Of a stretch of 64,000 nt of DNA, positions 28,328 to 38,369 are shown one piece after another (positions within the stretch are counted from its first letter, which is position 1; the number at the start of each line of letters is the position of its first letter). Made by a program: the position numbers and the translations under genes. Source of the DNA: Williamsia sp. DF01-3. Lineage in GTDB: Bacteria > Actinomycetota > Actinomycetes > Mycobacteriales > Mycobacteriaceae. The notes beneath the pieces are model-generated. The model was not told the origin of the DNA, did not search any database, and saw nothing but the letters and a program-made list of their open reading frames with translations. The stretch lies in the NCBI RefSeq assembly GCF_023051145.1, contig NZ_JALKFS010000005.1:1364001-1428000 (forward strand), in the 5' to 3' direction.

Positions 28328-30210
28328 TGACCGTCGACCAAGAACTGATCATCGGCGAGCCCGTGCGGCGTGGGCGGAAAGAGTTGCTGCGGTTGGCAAC
28401 TGCGGGCAGTGTCGACGACGGTAAGTCCACACTGATCGGTCGGCTGTTGTACGACTCGAAGAGCATCTTCACCGACCAGATGGAGTCGATCGAGCGCACC
28501 AGCTCCGAACGCGGCGACGAATACGCCAACCTCGCACTGCTGACCGATGGCCTTCGTGCAGAGCGCGAACAGGGCATCACCATCGACGTGGCGTACCGGT
28601 ACTTCGCAACACCCAAGCGCAAGTTCATCATCGCCGACACCCCCGGGCATGTGCAGTACACCCGCAACATGGTGACCGGGGCATCCACCGCCGACGTGGC
28701 ACTCGTTCTCATCGACGCCCGCAAAGGTGTGCTCGAGCAGACCCGCAGGCACGCCTTCCTGTCGTCGTTGCTCGGCATCGCGCACATCGTCTTGTGTGTG
28801 AACAAGATGGACCTGGTGGACTGGTCGGAGGAACGATTCACCGAGATCAAGGACGAGTTCAGCGCATTCGCCAGCAAACTCAACGTGACCGACCTCAGCT
28901 TCATCCCGGTGTCGGCGCTGCTCGGGGACAACGTGGTCGACCCGTCGGTGCACATGCCCTGGTACCGGGGAACCTCGCTGCTGGGGCACCTCGAGGACGT
29001 ACACATCGCCTCGGATCGCAACTTCATCGACGCCCGGTTGCCGGTGCAGTATGTGATCCGTCCTCAGGTCAGTGACGGATCGGACCATCGCAGCTACGCC
29101 GGAACCATCGCCAGCGGAACGTTCAAGCCCGGCGACGAAGTGGTGGTGCTACCCAGCGGATTCAGCACCACCGTGGCCGAGATCTGGGGCCCCGGCGGCA
29201 GCAAGCTCGACGAGGCATTCGCGCCGATGGCCGTGTCCGTCTCGCTCGCCGACGAGATCGACATCACCCGTGGAGAGATGCTCGCGCGTCCCAACAACCG
29301 GCCGTACGTCGGCCGCGACATCGATGCGATGGTGTGCTGGTTCTCCGAGGACACCGAGTTGAAGTCGGGTAACCGCTACACCATCCAGAGCTCGACCCGC
29401 GAGTCGAAGGCCGTGATCGGCGACCTCACCTATCGGCTCGACGTCAACTCCCTCCATCGTGAGGAGGGGCCACAGGAGTTGCGGCTCAACGAGATCGGGC
29501 GCGTCCGTCTGCGCACCCAGCAACCCATGATGTTCGACTCGTACCGCCAGCATCGCTTCACGGGTAGCTTCATCTTGATCGACGAGGCGACGAACAAGAC
29601 CGTCGGCGCCGGGATGATCAACGGGCCGGTCAGCAACGACTCCCACGTGGTCTGGCACAGCTCGTCGGTGACCAGGGAGCAGCGGTCCCATCGTGGGGCG
29701 ACCATCTGGTTGACCGGACTGTCCGGTTCCGGGAAGTCGTCGATCGCATCGGAACTGGAACGATCGATGGTGGCCGAAGGCCGTCCGGCCTACCTGATGG
29801 ACGGTGACAACCTCCGCCATGGGCTGAATTCCGATCTGGGGTTCGGAGACGACGACCGCCGGGAGAACATCCGGCGCACCGCCGAGGTCGCGGCACTCTT
29901 CGCGGACTCGGGTGCGGTTGCGATCGTTTCGCTGATCAGCCCCTTCGCCGCCGAACGCGAGCGGGCGCGCGAGGTCCATGCCGAGCGCGGTCTGCCCTTC
30001 TTCGAGGTGTTCGTCGACACGCCGCTCGAGGTCTGCGAAGAACGCGATCCAAAGGGGCTGTACGCGAAGGCACGCCGCGGTGAGGTCGCACATTTCACCG
30101 GCGTCAGTTCGCCGTACGAACGACCGGAAGCGGCGGACGTCGTCATCACCCCCGGTGACGGTGCGCCTGCCGACGTCGCGGAGGCCATTCGCCGTAACCT
30201 GGGCGTGTGA
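28327..30210 (+). CDS. cysNC: Bifunctional ATP-sulfurylase GTPase / APS kinase
   Basis: A 627-residue fusion. CysN part: G1 GSVDDGKST at 27-35, G3 DTPGH from residue 104, G4 NKMD from residue 159, then EF-Tu-like beta domains to about 430. CysC part: P-loop GLSGSGKSS at 464-472, LMDGDNLRHGLN, and VFVDTPLEVCEERDPKGLYAKARRGE. GTP hydrolysis drives APS formation and the kinase domain converts APS to PAPS. Length fits the mycobacterial fusion (about 614). PAPS could feed the sulfotransferase-like gene upstream, but most likely serves cysteine and sulfolipid-type pathways. Confidence 0.95.
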   Translation: MTVDQELIIGEPVRRGRKELLRLATAGSVDDGKSTLIGRLLYDSKSIFTDQMESIERTSSERGDEYANLALLTDGLRAEREQGITIDVAYRYFATPKRKFIIADTPGHVQYTRNMVTGASTADVALVLIDARKGVLEQTRRHAFLSSLLGIAHIVLCVNKMDLVDWSEERFTEIKDEFSAFASKLNVTDLSFIPVSALLGDNVVDPSVHMPWYRGTSLLGHLEDVHIASDRNFIDARLPVQYVIRPQVSDGSDHRSYAGTIASGTFKPGDEVVVLPSGFSTTVAEIWGPGGSKLDEAFAPMAVSVSLADEIDITRGEMLARPNNRPYVGRDIDAMVCWFSEDTELKSGNRYTIQSSTRESKAVIGDLTYRLDVNSLHREEGPQELRLNEIGRVRLRTQQPMMFDSYRQHRFTGSFILIDEATNKTVGAGMINGPVSNDSHVVWHSSSVTREQRSHRGATIWLTGLSGSGKSSIASELERSMVAEGRPAYLMDGDNLRHGLNSDLGFGDDDRRENIRRTAEVAALFADSGAVAIVSLISPFAAERERAREVHAERGLPFFEVFVDTPLEVCEERDPKGLYAKARRGEVAHFTGVSSPYERPEAADVVITPGDGAPADVAEAIRRNLGV

Positions 30211-30977
30211 CTGTGACCTCATCCGATGCAGAGCTTGCCGGTCGTCTTGCCACCGAGGCCGGGAATCTGCTGGTCGAACTCCGATCAGACCCATCGCTGA
30301 ACGGCAAAGAACTCGGCAAGGCCGGGGATCTGCGCTCCAACGAGTTCCTGCTCGACGCGCTCGCGCGTGAGCGGCCGGGCGATTCGGTGCTGTCCGAGGA
30401 ATCGGCCGACGATCTGTCCCGGCTCGACGCCGACCGCGTGTGGATCGTCGACCCTGTGGACGGCACAAAGGAATACGGTCTTGACGACCACACCGATTGG
30501 GCTGTGCACGTTGCACTGTGGGAAAAGGGGTTGGGGCTGACGGTCGGCGCGGTGTCGCTGCCGGGGCTCGGCGTAACCTACGTCAACGATGGGGCGCCGG
30601 TGCCACCCACCACAGGTCTGGCGAGAACACCGCGGGGCGACAACCCGCGAGTGGTCATCAGCGGCTCGCGGCCTCCGGCTTTCGCCGAGTCGGTCGCCAC
30701 GGCCATCGGTGGTGAGCTGCTCCCGATGGGATCGGCAGGCGCCAAGGCGATGGCAGTGGTTCGGGGTGAGGCCGACGCGTATGTGCACGCCGGTGGACAG
30801 TACGAGTGGGACTCGGCCGCGCCGGTGGCTGTGGCGAAGTCACAAGGGCTGTGGTGCAGTCGGATTGACGGACTGTCGCTGGAGTACAACCAGCGCGACG
30901 TCTACCTGCCCGATCTTGTCATCTGCAGGCCGGAACTCGCCGAACAGATCCTGGACGTGACCCGAGCTGCCGGCTGA
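30207..30977 (+). CDS. cysQ: 3'(2'),5'-bisphosphate nucleotidase
   Basis: A 256-residue inositol-monophosphatase-like protein with the metal motif DPVDGTKEY at Asp82/Asp85 and the second-site YEWDSAAPVAVAKSQGL near the C-terminus. It removes the 3'-phosphate of PAP (and PAPS), keeping sulfate assimilation balanced. GTG start overlaps the cysNC stop by four bases. Convergent with the next gene. Confidence 0.92.
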   Translation: MTVTSSDAELAGRLATEAGNLLVELRSDPSLNGKELGKAGDLRSNEFLLDALARERPGDSVLSEESADDLSRLDADRVWIVDPVDGTKEYGLDDHTDWAVHVALWEKGLGLTVGAVSLPGLGVTYVNDGAPVPPTTGLARTPRGDNPRVVISGSRPPAFAESVATAIGGELLPMGSAGAKAMAVVRGEADAYVHAGGQYEWDSAAPVAVAKSQGLWCSRIDGLSLEYNQRDVYLPDLVICRPELAEQILDVTRAAG

Positions 30978-30992
30978 GCGTTCGCGGGCCGC

Positions 30993-32825
30993 CTACCGGA
31001 CCCCACCTTGTCCGCTCCGCAATCCGCCGAGCACACCGGCCAATGCGGCCTGCATGTCCGAGGCCTCGATGCGCATGAGTGCGTCGTCGTCGAGGTCGGC
31101 GAGTTCGATGGTGCCGGTTGTCAGGCGGTGTTCGCGTTCTTCCTCGGCGCTCTCGACCACGTTCCGGACGAAGCGGCCGTTGCCCGCCAGGTCGATCATG
31201 CGACGCTCACGGCCGAACTCGTCGAGCTCGACCTGATGACACAGGGGAGCGCACGCCATCTCGAGCTCACGAAGCGCTTCCGCCGACAGTAACGAATCAC
31301 GTTTGCGGGCAAGAAGATCAGCGATCTGGGTGAGTTCGGTGGGACTGTAGGAGTCGAATCTGATGCGCTTGGAGAATCGTGACGACATTCCCTCGTTCGC
31401 GGCGAGCAGACGGTCGATCTCTGCGTCATAGCCCGCAATGATCACCACCAGCCGGTCGCGGTCGTCTTCCATCCGCGCGAGCAAGGTGTCGACGGCTTCG
31501 CGGCCGAACGCGTCGCCGCCGGAGAGGCCACTTTGCACCAGCGTGTAGGCCTCATCGATGAACAGCACGCCGTCCATCGCGCGGTCGATCACCTCCGATG
31601 TCTTGATGGCCGTGCTACCGAGGTGTTCGCCCACCAGATCACGACGTGAGACCTGTACCACCGCATCGGTTTTGATGAGACCGAGCCCGCAATAGATCTT
31701 GGCGACGATGCGCGAGATGGTGGTTTTGCCGGTGCCGGGTGGACCGGTGAACGCCAGGTGCAGACTGCGTGGGCCGGTCGCGAGACCCTTGTCCGATCGG
31801 ATCTTCGCCAGGGTGGCTGCCGACTGCAGCTTGGTCACCTGGCTCTTGACCGATGCGAGGCCGATCTGCTCGGCGAGTTCGGCCTGTGCCGCCGCTAGCA
31901 GACTTCCCTCGGAGTCGTCCGGAGCAGACGCCGAGGCCGCGACCGTCTCTGCTGCAGTGGCCGGGTCCCAGCGGTCGCTACGAGAGTTGATCGTCTCGGC
32001 GGTGGTGATCACCAACCGGAAACGTTGATCCGAGAGGGCCTTGGAATTGGCCGCGAACGAAGGGTCGCGGGAATACACGGCCTCGAACTGTTCACGAGCC
32101 TGCGCCTCCATGCCCTGTTCGCGTAAGGCCAGGCCGTGGGTGAACATCGCCGCCGTCGCTGCCGCGGGGATGGGCCCATTCGCCGCGGCTTCGAGTCGCC
32201 GCACACCTTCGGTGAACAGACCCATCTGCACGCATGCCGATCCGGCCATCAGGTCGGCGCCGGCGTTCATGTACTCGTCCGTCCACGTATTCGACGGGGC
32301 CAGAGCGGTGAGCACGTCGGTCCAACGTTGGGTGCGGAAGTGCAGGCTGGCCCGTAGGTAGTCGACGATCGGCGGCCGGCCCCGGCCGGCACATTCGTCG
32401 GCCGCCTCGTCGAGGGCGTCCTCGGCTCCTTGGTAGTCGGCGCCGGCGATCAGCGTGGCCGCGTACGCCACGATGGCCTCGGTCCGGTCGGCCAACGGAT
32501 AGTCGATGTACAGGCCGGTGGAGAAGCGGCCGGACAACGTTCGCGGTGGAAGCCCCAGCCGACGCTGTTCGGCGCCGATCGTCGCCCGGCTGCGGTACAG
32601 CTGGAGCACCACGGAGGCAGAGTTGTCGCCGGACGCCACCCGCCCCAGCCACGCGTCGGCCATCATGGGCGCCCACTCGGTGGCCCGGGTGAAGGCGAGC
32701 GCGGCCTTGGCCGGATCGGCCGGATACTGCTCGCCGTCGATCGGTATCCCCGACGACCGGACCGCGAAGTCGAACAACTGGCGTGCCTTGGCGACAGACG
32801 AGCGCGACTGCCCTGTGTCGATCAT
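30993..32825 (-). CDS. EccA-like AAA+ ATPase (type VII secretion family)
   Basis: A 610-residue CbxX/CfqX-family ATPase. Residues 1 to about 290 are TPR-like helical repeats; the AAA+ domain has Walker A GPPGTGKTT (361-369), Walker B LFIDEA (421-426) and an arginine-rich sensor region SSRFSKRIRF. The fold and length match EccA, the cytosolic ATPase of ESX secretion. No other ecc, esx, PE or PPE gene is present here, so it is an orphan or works with a distant ESX locus. ATG 32825 has GGGGGAAA upstream. Confidence 0.85.
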   Translation of the reverse strand: MIDTGQSRSSVAKARQLFDFAVRSSGIPIDGEQYPADPAKAALAFTRATEWAPMMADAWLGRVASGDNSASVVLQLYRSRATIGAEQRRLGLPPRTLSGRFSTGLYIDYPLADRTEAIVAYAATLIAGADYQGAEDALDEAADECAGRGRPPIVDYLRASLHFRTQRWTDVLTALAPSNTWTDEYMNAGADLMAGSACVQMGLFTEGVRRLEAAANGPIPAAATAAMFTHGLALREQGMEAQAREQFEAVYSRDPSFAANSKALSDQRFRLVITTAETINSRSDRWDPATAAETVAASASAPDDSEGSLLAAAQAELAEQIGLASVKSQVTKLQSAATLAKIRSDKGLATGPRSLHLAFTGPPGTGKTTISRIVAKIYCGLGLIKTDAVVQVSRRDLVGEHLGSTAIKTSEVIDRAMDGVLFIDEAYTLVQSGLSGGDAFGREAVDTLLARMEDDRDRLVVIIAGYDAEIDRLLAANEGMSSRFSKRIRFDSYSPTELTQIADLLARKRDSLLSAEALRELEMACAPLCHQVELDEFGRERRMIDLAGNGRFVRNVVESAEEEREHRLTTGTIELADLDDDALMRIEASDMQAALAGVLGGLRSGQGGVR

Positions 32826-32964
32826 GGTCGTTTCCCCCTGTATACCGACCAGCCGAACGACGAATCAGCTGGTCTGGCCCCCCGCGCACAGTTCCCACTC
32901 CCGCTGCGCTGCCCGAGACATTACCGCGAGGAGGACGAGATCACCTCGACTGTTGGGCTCCGCC

Positions 32965-32970
32965 TAGACT
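32965..32970 (+). promoter_or_regulatory. -10 hexamer for leaderless purL
   Basis: TAGACT lies six bases before GTG 32977 with no ribosome-binding site in between, the pattern of a leaderless actinobacterial transcript starting at the GTG. Confidence 0.6.
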
Positions 32971-32976
32971 GTCACC

Positions 32977-35256
32977 GTGAGTGCAGACGTAGATACCGTT
33001 TCCGTCGCCGCCGATACCCCCGACCAGCCCCAGCCGTTTCGTGAGCTGGGCCTCAAGGACGACGAGTATCAGCGGATCCGTGAGATCTTGGGCCGCCGGC
33101 CGACCGCCGCCGAACTGGCCATGTATTCGGTGATGTGGTCCGAGCATTGCTCGTACAAGTCATCCAAGGTGCATCTGAGGTATTTCGGCGAGACCACCAC
33201 CGACGAGATGCGCTCCTCGATGCTCGCGGGCATCGGTGAGAACGCCGGTGTGGTCGACATCGGCGACGGCTGGGCTGTCACCTTCAAGGTGGAATCGCAC
33301 AACCATCCGTCGTATGTCGAGCCCTACCAGGGCGCGGCCACCGGAGTCGGCGGCATCGTCCGCGACATCATGGCCATGGGTGCACGCCCGATCGCAGTCA
33401 TGGACCAGCTGCGGTTCGGAGCCGCCGACGCTCCGGACACCCGCCGGGTGGTCGACGGCGTGGTGCGTGGTGTCGGCGGTTACGGCAACTCCCTGGGTCT
33501 GCCGAACATCGGCGGTGAGACGGTGTTCGACGCGTCGTACGCCGGGAACCCGTTGGTGAATGCGCTCTGCGCGGGTGTCATGCGAGTCGAGGATCTGCAC
33601 CTGGCTTTCGCCTCCGGTGCGGGCAACAAGATCATCCTGTTCGGTGCGCGCACCGGTCTCGACGGGATCGGCGGTGTGTCGGTGCTCGCGTCGGAGACCT
33701 TCGACGACAGCGCTGGTGGGCGTCCGAAGAAGCTGCCGGCGGTCCAGGTCGGCGATCCGTTCACCGAGAAGGTTCTGATCGAGTGTTGTCTTGATCTGTA
33801 CAAGGCAGGCATCGTCATCGGCATCCAGGACCTCGGTGGTGCCGGATTATCGTGTGCGACATCCGAATTGGCTGCTGCCGGTGACGGCGGCATGCGCATC
33901 GAGCTGGAGAAGGTCCCGATGAGGGCCACCGGGATGACCCCGGCCGAGGTGCTCTCGAGCGAGTCGCAGGAACGCATGTGTGCCGTGGTGGCGCCGGAGA
34001 ACGTCGACGCGTTCATGGAGGTCTGCGCCAAGTGGGATGTGCTGGCGACGGTCATCGGCGAGGTCACCGACGGTGAGCACCTCGAGATCACCTGGCACGG
34101 CGCGACCGTTGTCGACGTACCGCCCCGCACTGTGGCGCACGAGGGTCCGGTGTACAACCGCCCGCTCGCCCGGCCGGACTGGCAGGATGACGTGATCGCT
34201 TCCACCACAAAGGACTTGACGCGCCCGGCAACCGCCGACGAACTGCGCTCGACCTTGCTGCAGATGATCTCCTCGCCCGCGTTGTGCAGCCGCCGCTTCA
34301 TCACCGAGCAGTACGACCGCTACGTGCGGGGCAACACCGTGCTGGCCGAACATGCGGACTCGGGGATGATCCGGATCGACGAGTCGTCGGGCCGCGGTAT
34401 CGCGCTGTCCACCGATGCGTCGGGTCGCTACACCTACCTCGATCCCTATCGCGGCGCGCAGCTCGCGTTGGCCGAGGCATACCGCAACGTCGCGGTCAGC
34501 GGCGCGACCCCGAAGGCCGTCACCAACTGCCTGAACTTCGGGTCACCCGAGGATCCGGCCGTCATGTGGCAGTTCCAGCAGGCCGTGCGCGGATTGGCTG
34601 ATGGCTGTGCGCAATTGGGCATCCCGGTCACCGGCGGGAACGTGAGTTTCTACAATCAGACCGGTGCGACACCCATCCTGCCGACGCCGGTCGTCGGGGT
34701 ACTGGGTGTGATCGACGACGTGCGCCGTCGCATCCCGACCGGTTTCGGTACCGAGCCGGGGGAGACCTTGATCCTGCTCGGCGAGACCCACGACGAGTTC
34801 GACGGGTCGATCTGGTCGCAGGTGATGCACGACCACCTCGGTGGCACGCCGCCTGCTGTCGACCTCGAGCGTGAGCGTCTCCTGGCCGACATCCTCACCG
34901 CAGCGTCGCGCGATGGCCTGGTGTCCGCTGCGCACGACCTGTCCGAGGGTGGCCTCGCGCAGGCCGTCGTCGAGGGCGCACTCGCGGGCGAGACCGGTTG
35001 CCGGATCTTGCTCCCCGAAGGCGCTGACCCGTTCGTGTGGCTGTTCTCCGAGTCGTCGGGCCGAGTTCTGGTCGCGGTGCCGCGTACCGAGGAAACCCGG
35101 TTCACCGGCATGCTCGACGCGCGGCAGATGCCGTGGACTCGCATCGGCGTGGTGGATCAGGGAAGCGATTCGGTCGAGATCCAGGATCAGTTCTCGATCC
35201 CGCTGACCGAATTGCGCGAGACCTTCGAAGCGACGCTCCCAGCCCTCTTCGGCTAG
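32977..35256 (+). CDS. purL: Phosphoribosylformylglycinamidine synthase II
   Basis: A 759-residue FGAM synthase large subunit: [12 protein letters not shown] near residues 50-61, [24 protein letters not shown] with the catalytic histidine, and a second half with [17 protein letters not shown]. It makes FGAM from FGAR, ATP and the ammonia delivered by PurQ; purQ and purS are not adjacent. GTG start appears leaderless. In M. tuberculosis purL (Rv0803) opens the same purL-purF-purM-pabC neighbourhood, as here. Confidence 0.96.
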   Translation: MSADVDTVSVAADTPDQPQPFRELGLKDDEYQRIREILGRRPTAAELAMYSVMWSEHCSYKSSKVHLRYFGETTTDEMRSSMLAGIGENAGVVDIGDGWAVTFKVESHNHPSYVEPYQGAATGVGGIVRDIMAMGARPIAVMDQLRFGAADAPDTRRVVDGVVRGVGGYGNSLGLPNIGGETVFDASYAGNPLVNALCAGVMRVEDLHLAFASGAGNKIILFGARTGLDGIGGVSVLASETFDDSAGGRPKKLPAVQVGDPFTEKVLIECCLDLYKAGIVIGIQDLGGAGLSCATSELAAAGDGGMRIELEKVPMRATGMTPAEVLSSESQERMCAVVAPENVDAFMEVCAKWDVLATVIGEVTDGEHLEITWHGATVVDVPPRTVAHEGPVYNRPLARPDWQDDVIASTTKDLTRPATADELRSTLLQMISSPALCSRRFITEQYDRYVRGNTVLAEHADSGMIRIDESSGRGIALSTDASGRYTYLDPYRGAQLALAEAYRNVAVSGATPKAVTNCLNFGSPEDPAVMWQFQQAVRGLADGCAQLGIPVTGGNVSFYNQTGATPILPTPVVGVLGVIDDVRRRIPTGFGTEPGETLILLGETHDEFDGSIWSQVMHDHLGGTPPAVDLERERLLADILTAASRDGLVSAAHDLSEGGLAQAVVEGALAGETGCRILLPEGADPFVWLFSESSGRVLVAVPRTEETRFTGMLDARQMPWTRIGVVDQGSDSVEIQDQFSIPLTELRETFEATLPALFG

Positions 35257-35261
35257 CCCGG

Positions 35262-35318
35262 TTTTGGTGGGTTCTGGCGGCCGCGACCTGCGGTTTCGGT
35301 CGCCTTAACCCACCAAAA
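35262..35318. terminator. 12-bp stem hairpin after purL
   Basis: TTTTGGTGGGTT (35262-35273) and AACCCACCAAAA (35307-35318) form a perfect 12-bp stem with a 33-base loop just after the purL stop. Probable terminator; it resembles the repeat at 37153-37215. Confidence 0.6.
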
Positions 35319-35379
35319 TGGGGTAGTGGGGGTGCGGTTCTCCTTGATAGTTCGAGGTCCTAAGTATTACCCTTGCTAA

Positions 35380-35844
35380 GTGTTCGACACTGAGCTGACC
35401 AACCTGGCCGACGCCATCCGCCCGACGATGGCTCGGGTGTATCTGACGATCCGCCGGCGGTCACCGTTCGGCGAATACACCGCGGCGCAGGGCTCCACCC
35501 TGGCGACCCTGGCAGAGCACGGCCCGATGCGGATGGGAGAACTGGCCCGCCGCGAGGGAGTGCGGATGCCGACCGTGACAGCGGCCGTGGATGTGCTGGT
35601 CGGTCACGGCCTGCTTCGTCGCGACCCCGATCCCGATGACCGTCGGGCGGTGCAGGTGAGCATCACCGACGACGGGCGTCGCGAGATGGCGCAGCTGCAG
35701 TCGGCGCGCAATGAGGTGCTCGCCCGAGCGATGGCGGGCATGACCGACGACGAGTTGCGAGCCCTCCGGGCCGCTGTCCCCGCCTTGAGGTCGCTGCGCG
35801 CACAACTGGAGAGTCTCGATGAGTCGAGTGCCCTCACGATTTGA
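35380..35844 (+). CDS. MarR-family regulator
   Basis: A 154-residue winged-helix protein: TAAQGSTLATLAEHGPMRMGELARREGVRMPTVTAAVDVL is the helix-turn-helix (about 28-67) and RRDPDPDDRRAVQVSITDDGRREM the wing. Probably represses the MFS gene that follows 15 bases later. The GTG at 35380 lacks a clear ribosome-binding site. Confidence 0.88.
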   Translation: MFDTELTNLADAIRPTMARVYLTIRRRSPFGEYTAAQGSTLATLAEHGPMRMGELARREGVRMPTVTAAVDVLVGHGLLRRDPDPDDRRAVQVSITDDGRREMAQLQSARNEVLARAMAGMTDDELRALRAAVPALRSLRAQLESLDESSALTI

Positions 35845-35859
35845 AGAAGAGGAGTGAAC

Positions 35860-37137
35860 ATGACAACAGGGCAAGCTGATTCGTCACAGGTTGCTGAACA
35901 CCACGGATTTCTGGACGCAGTTCGCGGGCAGCCGGTTGCGGTGTGGGCCACGGCATTCGCCGCCGTCATCGCATTCATGGGTATCGGTCTCGTAGACCCG
36001 ATCCTGCCGGAGATCGCCAAGCAACTCGATGCAGGCGCCGATCAGGTCACTCTGCTGTTCGCGGTGTACATGGGTGTGCAGGTGTTCGCGATGCTGATCA
36101 CCGGATACAGCTCGTACCGCTTCGGACCCAAACGCACACTCATCGCCGGGCTCGCTTTCATCGTTGTCGCAGCGGGTGTTTCGGCAACCGCAAACGGAAT
36201 CGGCGAGCTGATTGCCCTGCGGGTGGCGTGGGGGTTGGGCAACGCCCTGTTCATGGCGACAGCACTCGCCTTCATCGTGGGATCGGCCCGCGGCGGACAA
36301 CACGGTGCGATCCTGCTCTACGAGGCCGCCCTCGGGGTCGGGCTTGCGGTCGGGCCGCTGCTCGGCGCGATTCTCGGCGAATGGACGTGGCGCGCCCCCT
36401 TTGCCGGTACGGCGGTGCTCATGGCGATCGGCGCCTTGCTCTGCGCGATGAAGCTGTCGAAGGATGGTCCGGCCACTGCGCGCCCCAAGGTGGGTATCGC
36501 AGACCCGTTGCGTGCGTTGCGAAATCGTAGGCTCCTGGTGACAGGTATCGGCTCGGCGTTTTATACGGCCGGATTCTTCACCGTGATCGCCTGGGCGCCG
36601 ATCGTTTTGGACATGCGACCGATCTTCCTGGGGCTGGTGTTTGTCGGATGGGGCCTCTGCGTCGCGCTCAGCGGCGTGACGCTCGCACCCCGGGTGGTCG
36701 AGGCCCTCGGCGAACGGCTCGGCGTGATCACTGCTGTCGGTGTCTTCGGCATCGTGATGGCTGTTGCGGCCATCGGAACGGCCGGTGACCTGAAGCCGTT
36801 GGTGATGGCCGCCATCATCGTCTCGGGGATTCCGTCCGGTGTGCTGAACACTGCGCTGACCGGCATGGCGATGGCGGCCGGAACCGGTCCGCGGTCGGTG
36901 TCGAGTGCCGGATACAACTTCTTGCGCTGGATGGGTGCGGCGGTGTCGGCGCTGTTGGTGGCCCATCTCGCGGAGTGGTTCGGCACCAACGCGGCCCCGT
37001 ACTGGTTTGCCGTGGGCTACAGCGTGATCGCGGTCGCCGCCATCGCAGTGGTGGGGACGCAGTCGGAGCCCGAGACCGCTGCCGCCACCGAACGCCGACT
37101 CGAGGAAGCCGCGCTGGTGGGCGCCGAAGAGATGTAG
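35860..37137 (+). CDS. MFS transporter, 12-span
   Basis: A 425-residue MFS permease with about 12 hydrophobic segments (motif: YMGVQVFAMLITGYSSYRFGPKRTLIAG). Resembles drug-efflux DHA1 proteins. ATG 35860 with GAGGAG upstream; co-transcribed with the MarR gene, whose ligand is likely its substrate. Flanked downstream by the long inverted repeat at 37153-37215. Confidence 0.88.
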   Translation: MTTGQADSSQVAEHHGFLDAVRGQPVAVWATAFAAVIAFMGIGLVDPILPEIAKQLDAGADQVTLLFAVYMGVQVFAMLITGYSSYRFGPKRTLIAGLAFIVVAAGVSATANGIGELIALRVAWGLGNALFMATALAFIVGSARGGQHGAILLYEAALGVGLAVGPLLGAILGEWTWRAPFAGTAVLMAIGALLCAMKLSKDGPATARPKVGIADPLRALRNRRLLVTGIGSAFYTAGFFTVIAWAPIVLDMRPIFLGLVFVGWGLCVALSGVTLAPRVVEALGERLGVITAVGVFGIVMAVAAIGTAGDLKPLVMAAIIVSGIPSGVLNTALTGMAMAAGTGPRSVSSAGYNFLRWMGAAVSALLVAHLAEWFGTNAAPYWFAVGYSVIAVAAIAVVGTQSEPETAAATERRLEEAALVGAEEM

Positions 37138-37152
37138 TCGTCTTCCACCCTC

Positions 37153-37215
37153 CGAAAGTGGTGGGTTTCGGCGACGACGACCAGCAGGTTTGCTCACCGA
37201 AACCCACCACTTTCG
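37153..37215. terminator. 19-bp perfect stem after MFS gene
   Basis: CGAAAGTGGTGGGTTTCGG (37153-37171) pairs perfectly with CCGAAACCCACCACTTTCG (37197-37215) across a 25-base loop; flanking CCACC/GGTGG extends the pairing with small gaps. It works as a terminator candidate but is longer than usual. Confidence 0.6.
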
Positions 37216-37234
37216 GGGTGGCCGAGGTCTAGGG

Positions 37235-37248
37235 TGAAACGTGTTCTA
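37235..37248. promoter_or_regulatory. KstR operator before the NAD(P)-reductase gene
   Basis: TGAAACGTGTTCTA fits TnnAACnnGTTnnA. It is 23 bases upstream of the start at 37272, outside the main steroid cluster. Confidence 0.75.
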
Positions 37249-37271
37249 GTTTCTGTCCTGGAGGTCATGAA

Positions 37272-38351
37272 GTGGCGTTACGTGTAGTGGTCTGGTCAAC
37301 CGGCACGATCGGGAAGCTGGCGATAGCGGGTGTGCTCGCCCGCCCCGAACTCGAACTCGTCGGGGTCTGGGTGTCGAACCCCGACAAGGTCGGCAAGGAC
37401 GTCGGCGAGCTCGCCGGCCTGGGTCGTGAACTGGGAATCGCTGCCAGCGGAGACAAAGAAGAACTGCTGGCGCTGCGCCCCGACTGCATCGTGCACGGCG
37501 CCATGACCGACGACCGCATCATGGAATCGGTCGACGACCTGATCAGCTTCCTCGAAGCAGGGGTCAACGTGGTCTCGTCCGGACCGGTCGCGCTGGTCTA
37601 TCCGGACGGCGTGTTCCCCGACGACTTCAACGAGCGCATACGCGCCGCAGCACGAGCGGGCAACGCCAGCCTCCACGTCAACGGCATCGATCCGGGTTTC
37701 GCCAACGACGTCCTGCCGCTGGCGATGACGTCGTTGTCCAAGCGGATAGACGAACTGCGAGTGGCCGAGATCGCCGACTACTCCACGTACTACCAGCCCA
37801 TGACGATGACCGAGCTGTTCGGTTTCGGCAAACCCATGGACCACCAGTCGATGCTCTGGATGCCGGGGGTGCTGTCGTTGGCGTGGGGTCCCGTCGTGCG
37901 GCAACTGGCTGCCGGTCTCGACCTCACCCTCGATGAGCCCCTCGTGGAGCGGATCGACCGCCGACCTGCCGAAGAGGACTACGACATCGCGTCGTGCCAC
38001 ATCGCCAAGGGGACGATGGCTGCGGTGCGGTTCGAGGTCATCGGCACCGTCAACGGATCCGAGCGCATCATTCTCGAACACGTCACCCGGACCAGGGCCG
38101 ATGCCCAACCCGAGTGGCCGATCCCCAGTCACGGCGACGGCTGCTACCGCATCGAGATCACCGGCGATCCGGTGATGACGGTCGACTTCGTGCACCACGG
38201 CGAGAACGGCGATCACAACGATTCCGGAATGCTGGTCACCGCAATGCGTTTGGTGAACGCCGTCCAGGCCGTGGTGGAGGCCCAGCCCGGTCTGCTGACC
38301 GCGTTGGACCTCCCGCAGATCACCGGTCGAGGATTGGTCACCAAGGACTGA
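37272..38351 (+). CDS. DHDPR-like NAD(P)-dependent reductase, KstR-box gene
   Basis: A 359-residue Rossmann protein (VVVWSTGTIGKLAIAGVLARPELELVGVWV at the N-terminus) of the family annotated as dihydrodipicolinate reductase-like or 2,4-diaminopentanoate dehydrogenase-like. Large actinobacterial subfamily, often next to lipid or steroid genes; function unknown. GGAGG at 37260-37264 supports GTG 37272. The upstream KstR box suggests induction with sterol catabolism. Confidence 0.8.
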   Translation: MALRVVVWSTGTIGKLAIAGVLARPELELVGVWVSNPDKVGKDVGELAGLGRELGIAASGDKEELLALRPDCIVHGAMTDDRIMESVDDLISFLEAGVNVVSSGPVALVYPDGVFPDDFNERIRAAARAGNASLHVNGIDPGFANDVLPLAMTSLSKRIDELRVAEIADYSTYYQPMTMTELFGFGKPMDHQSMLWMPGVLSLAWGPVVRQLAAGLDLTLDEPLVERIDRRPAEEDYDIASCHIAKGTMAAVRFEVIGTVNGSERIILEHVTRTRADAQPEWPIPSHGDGCYRIEITGDPVMTVDFVHHGENGDHNDSGMLVTAMRLVNAVQAVVEAQPGLLTALDLPQITGRGLVTKD

Positions 38352-38369
38352 GGTGACCGCCGGCGACCA

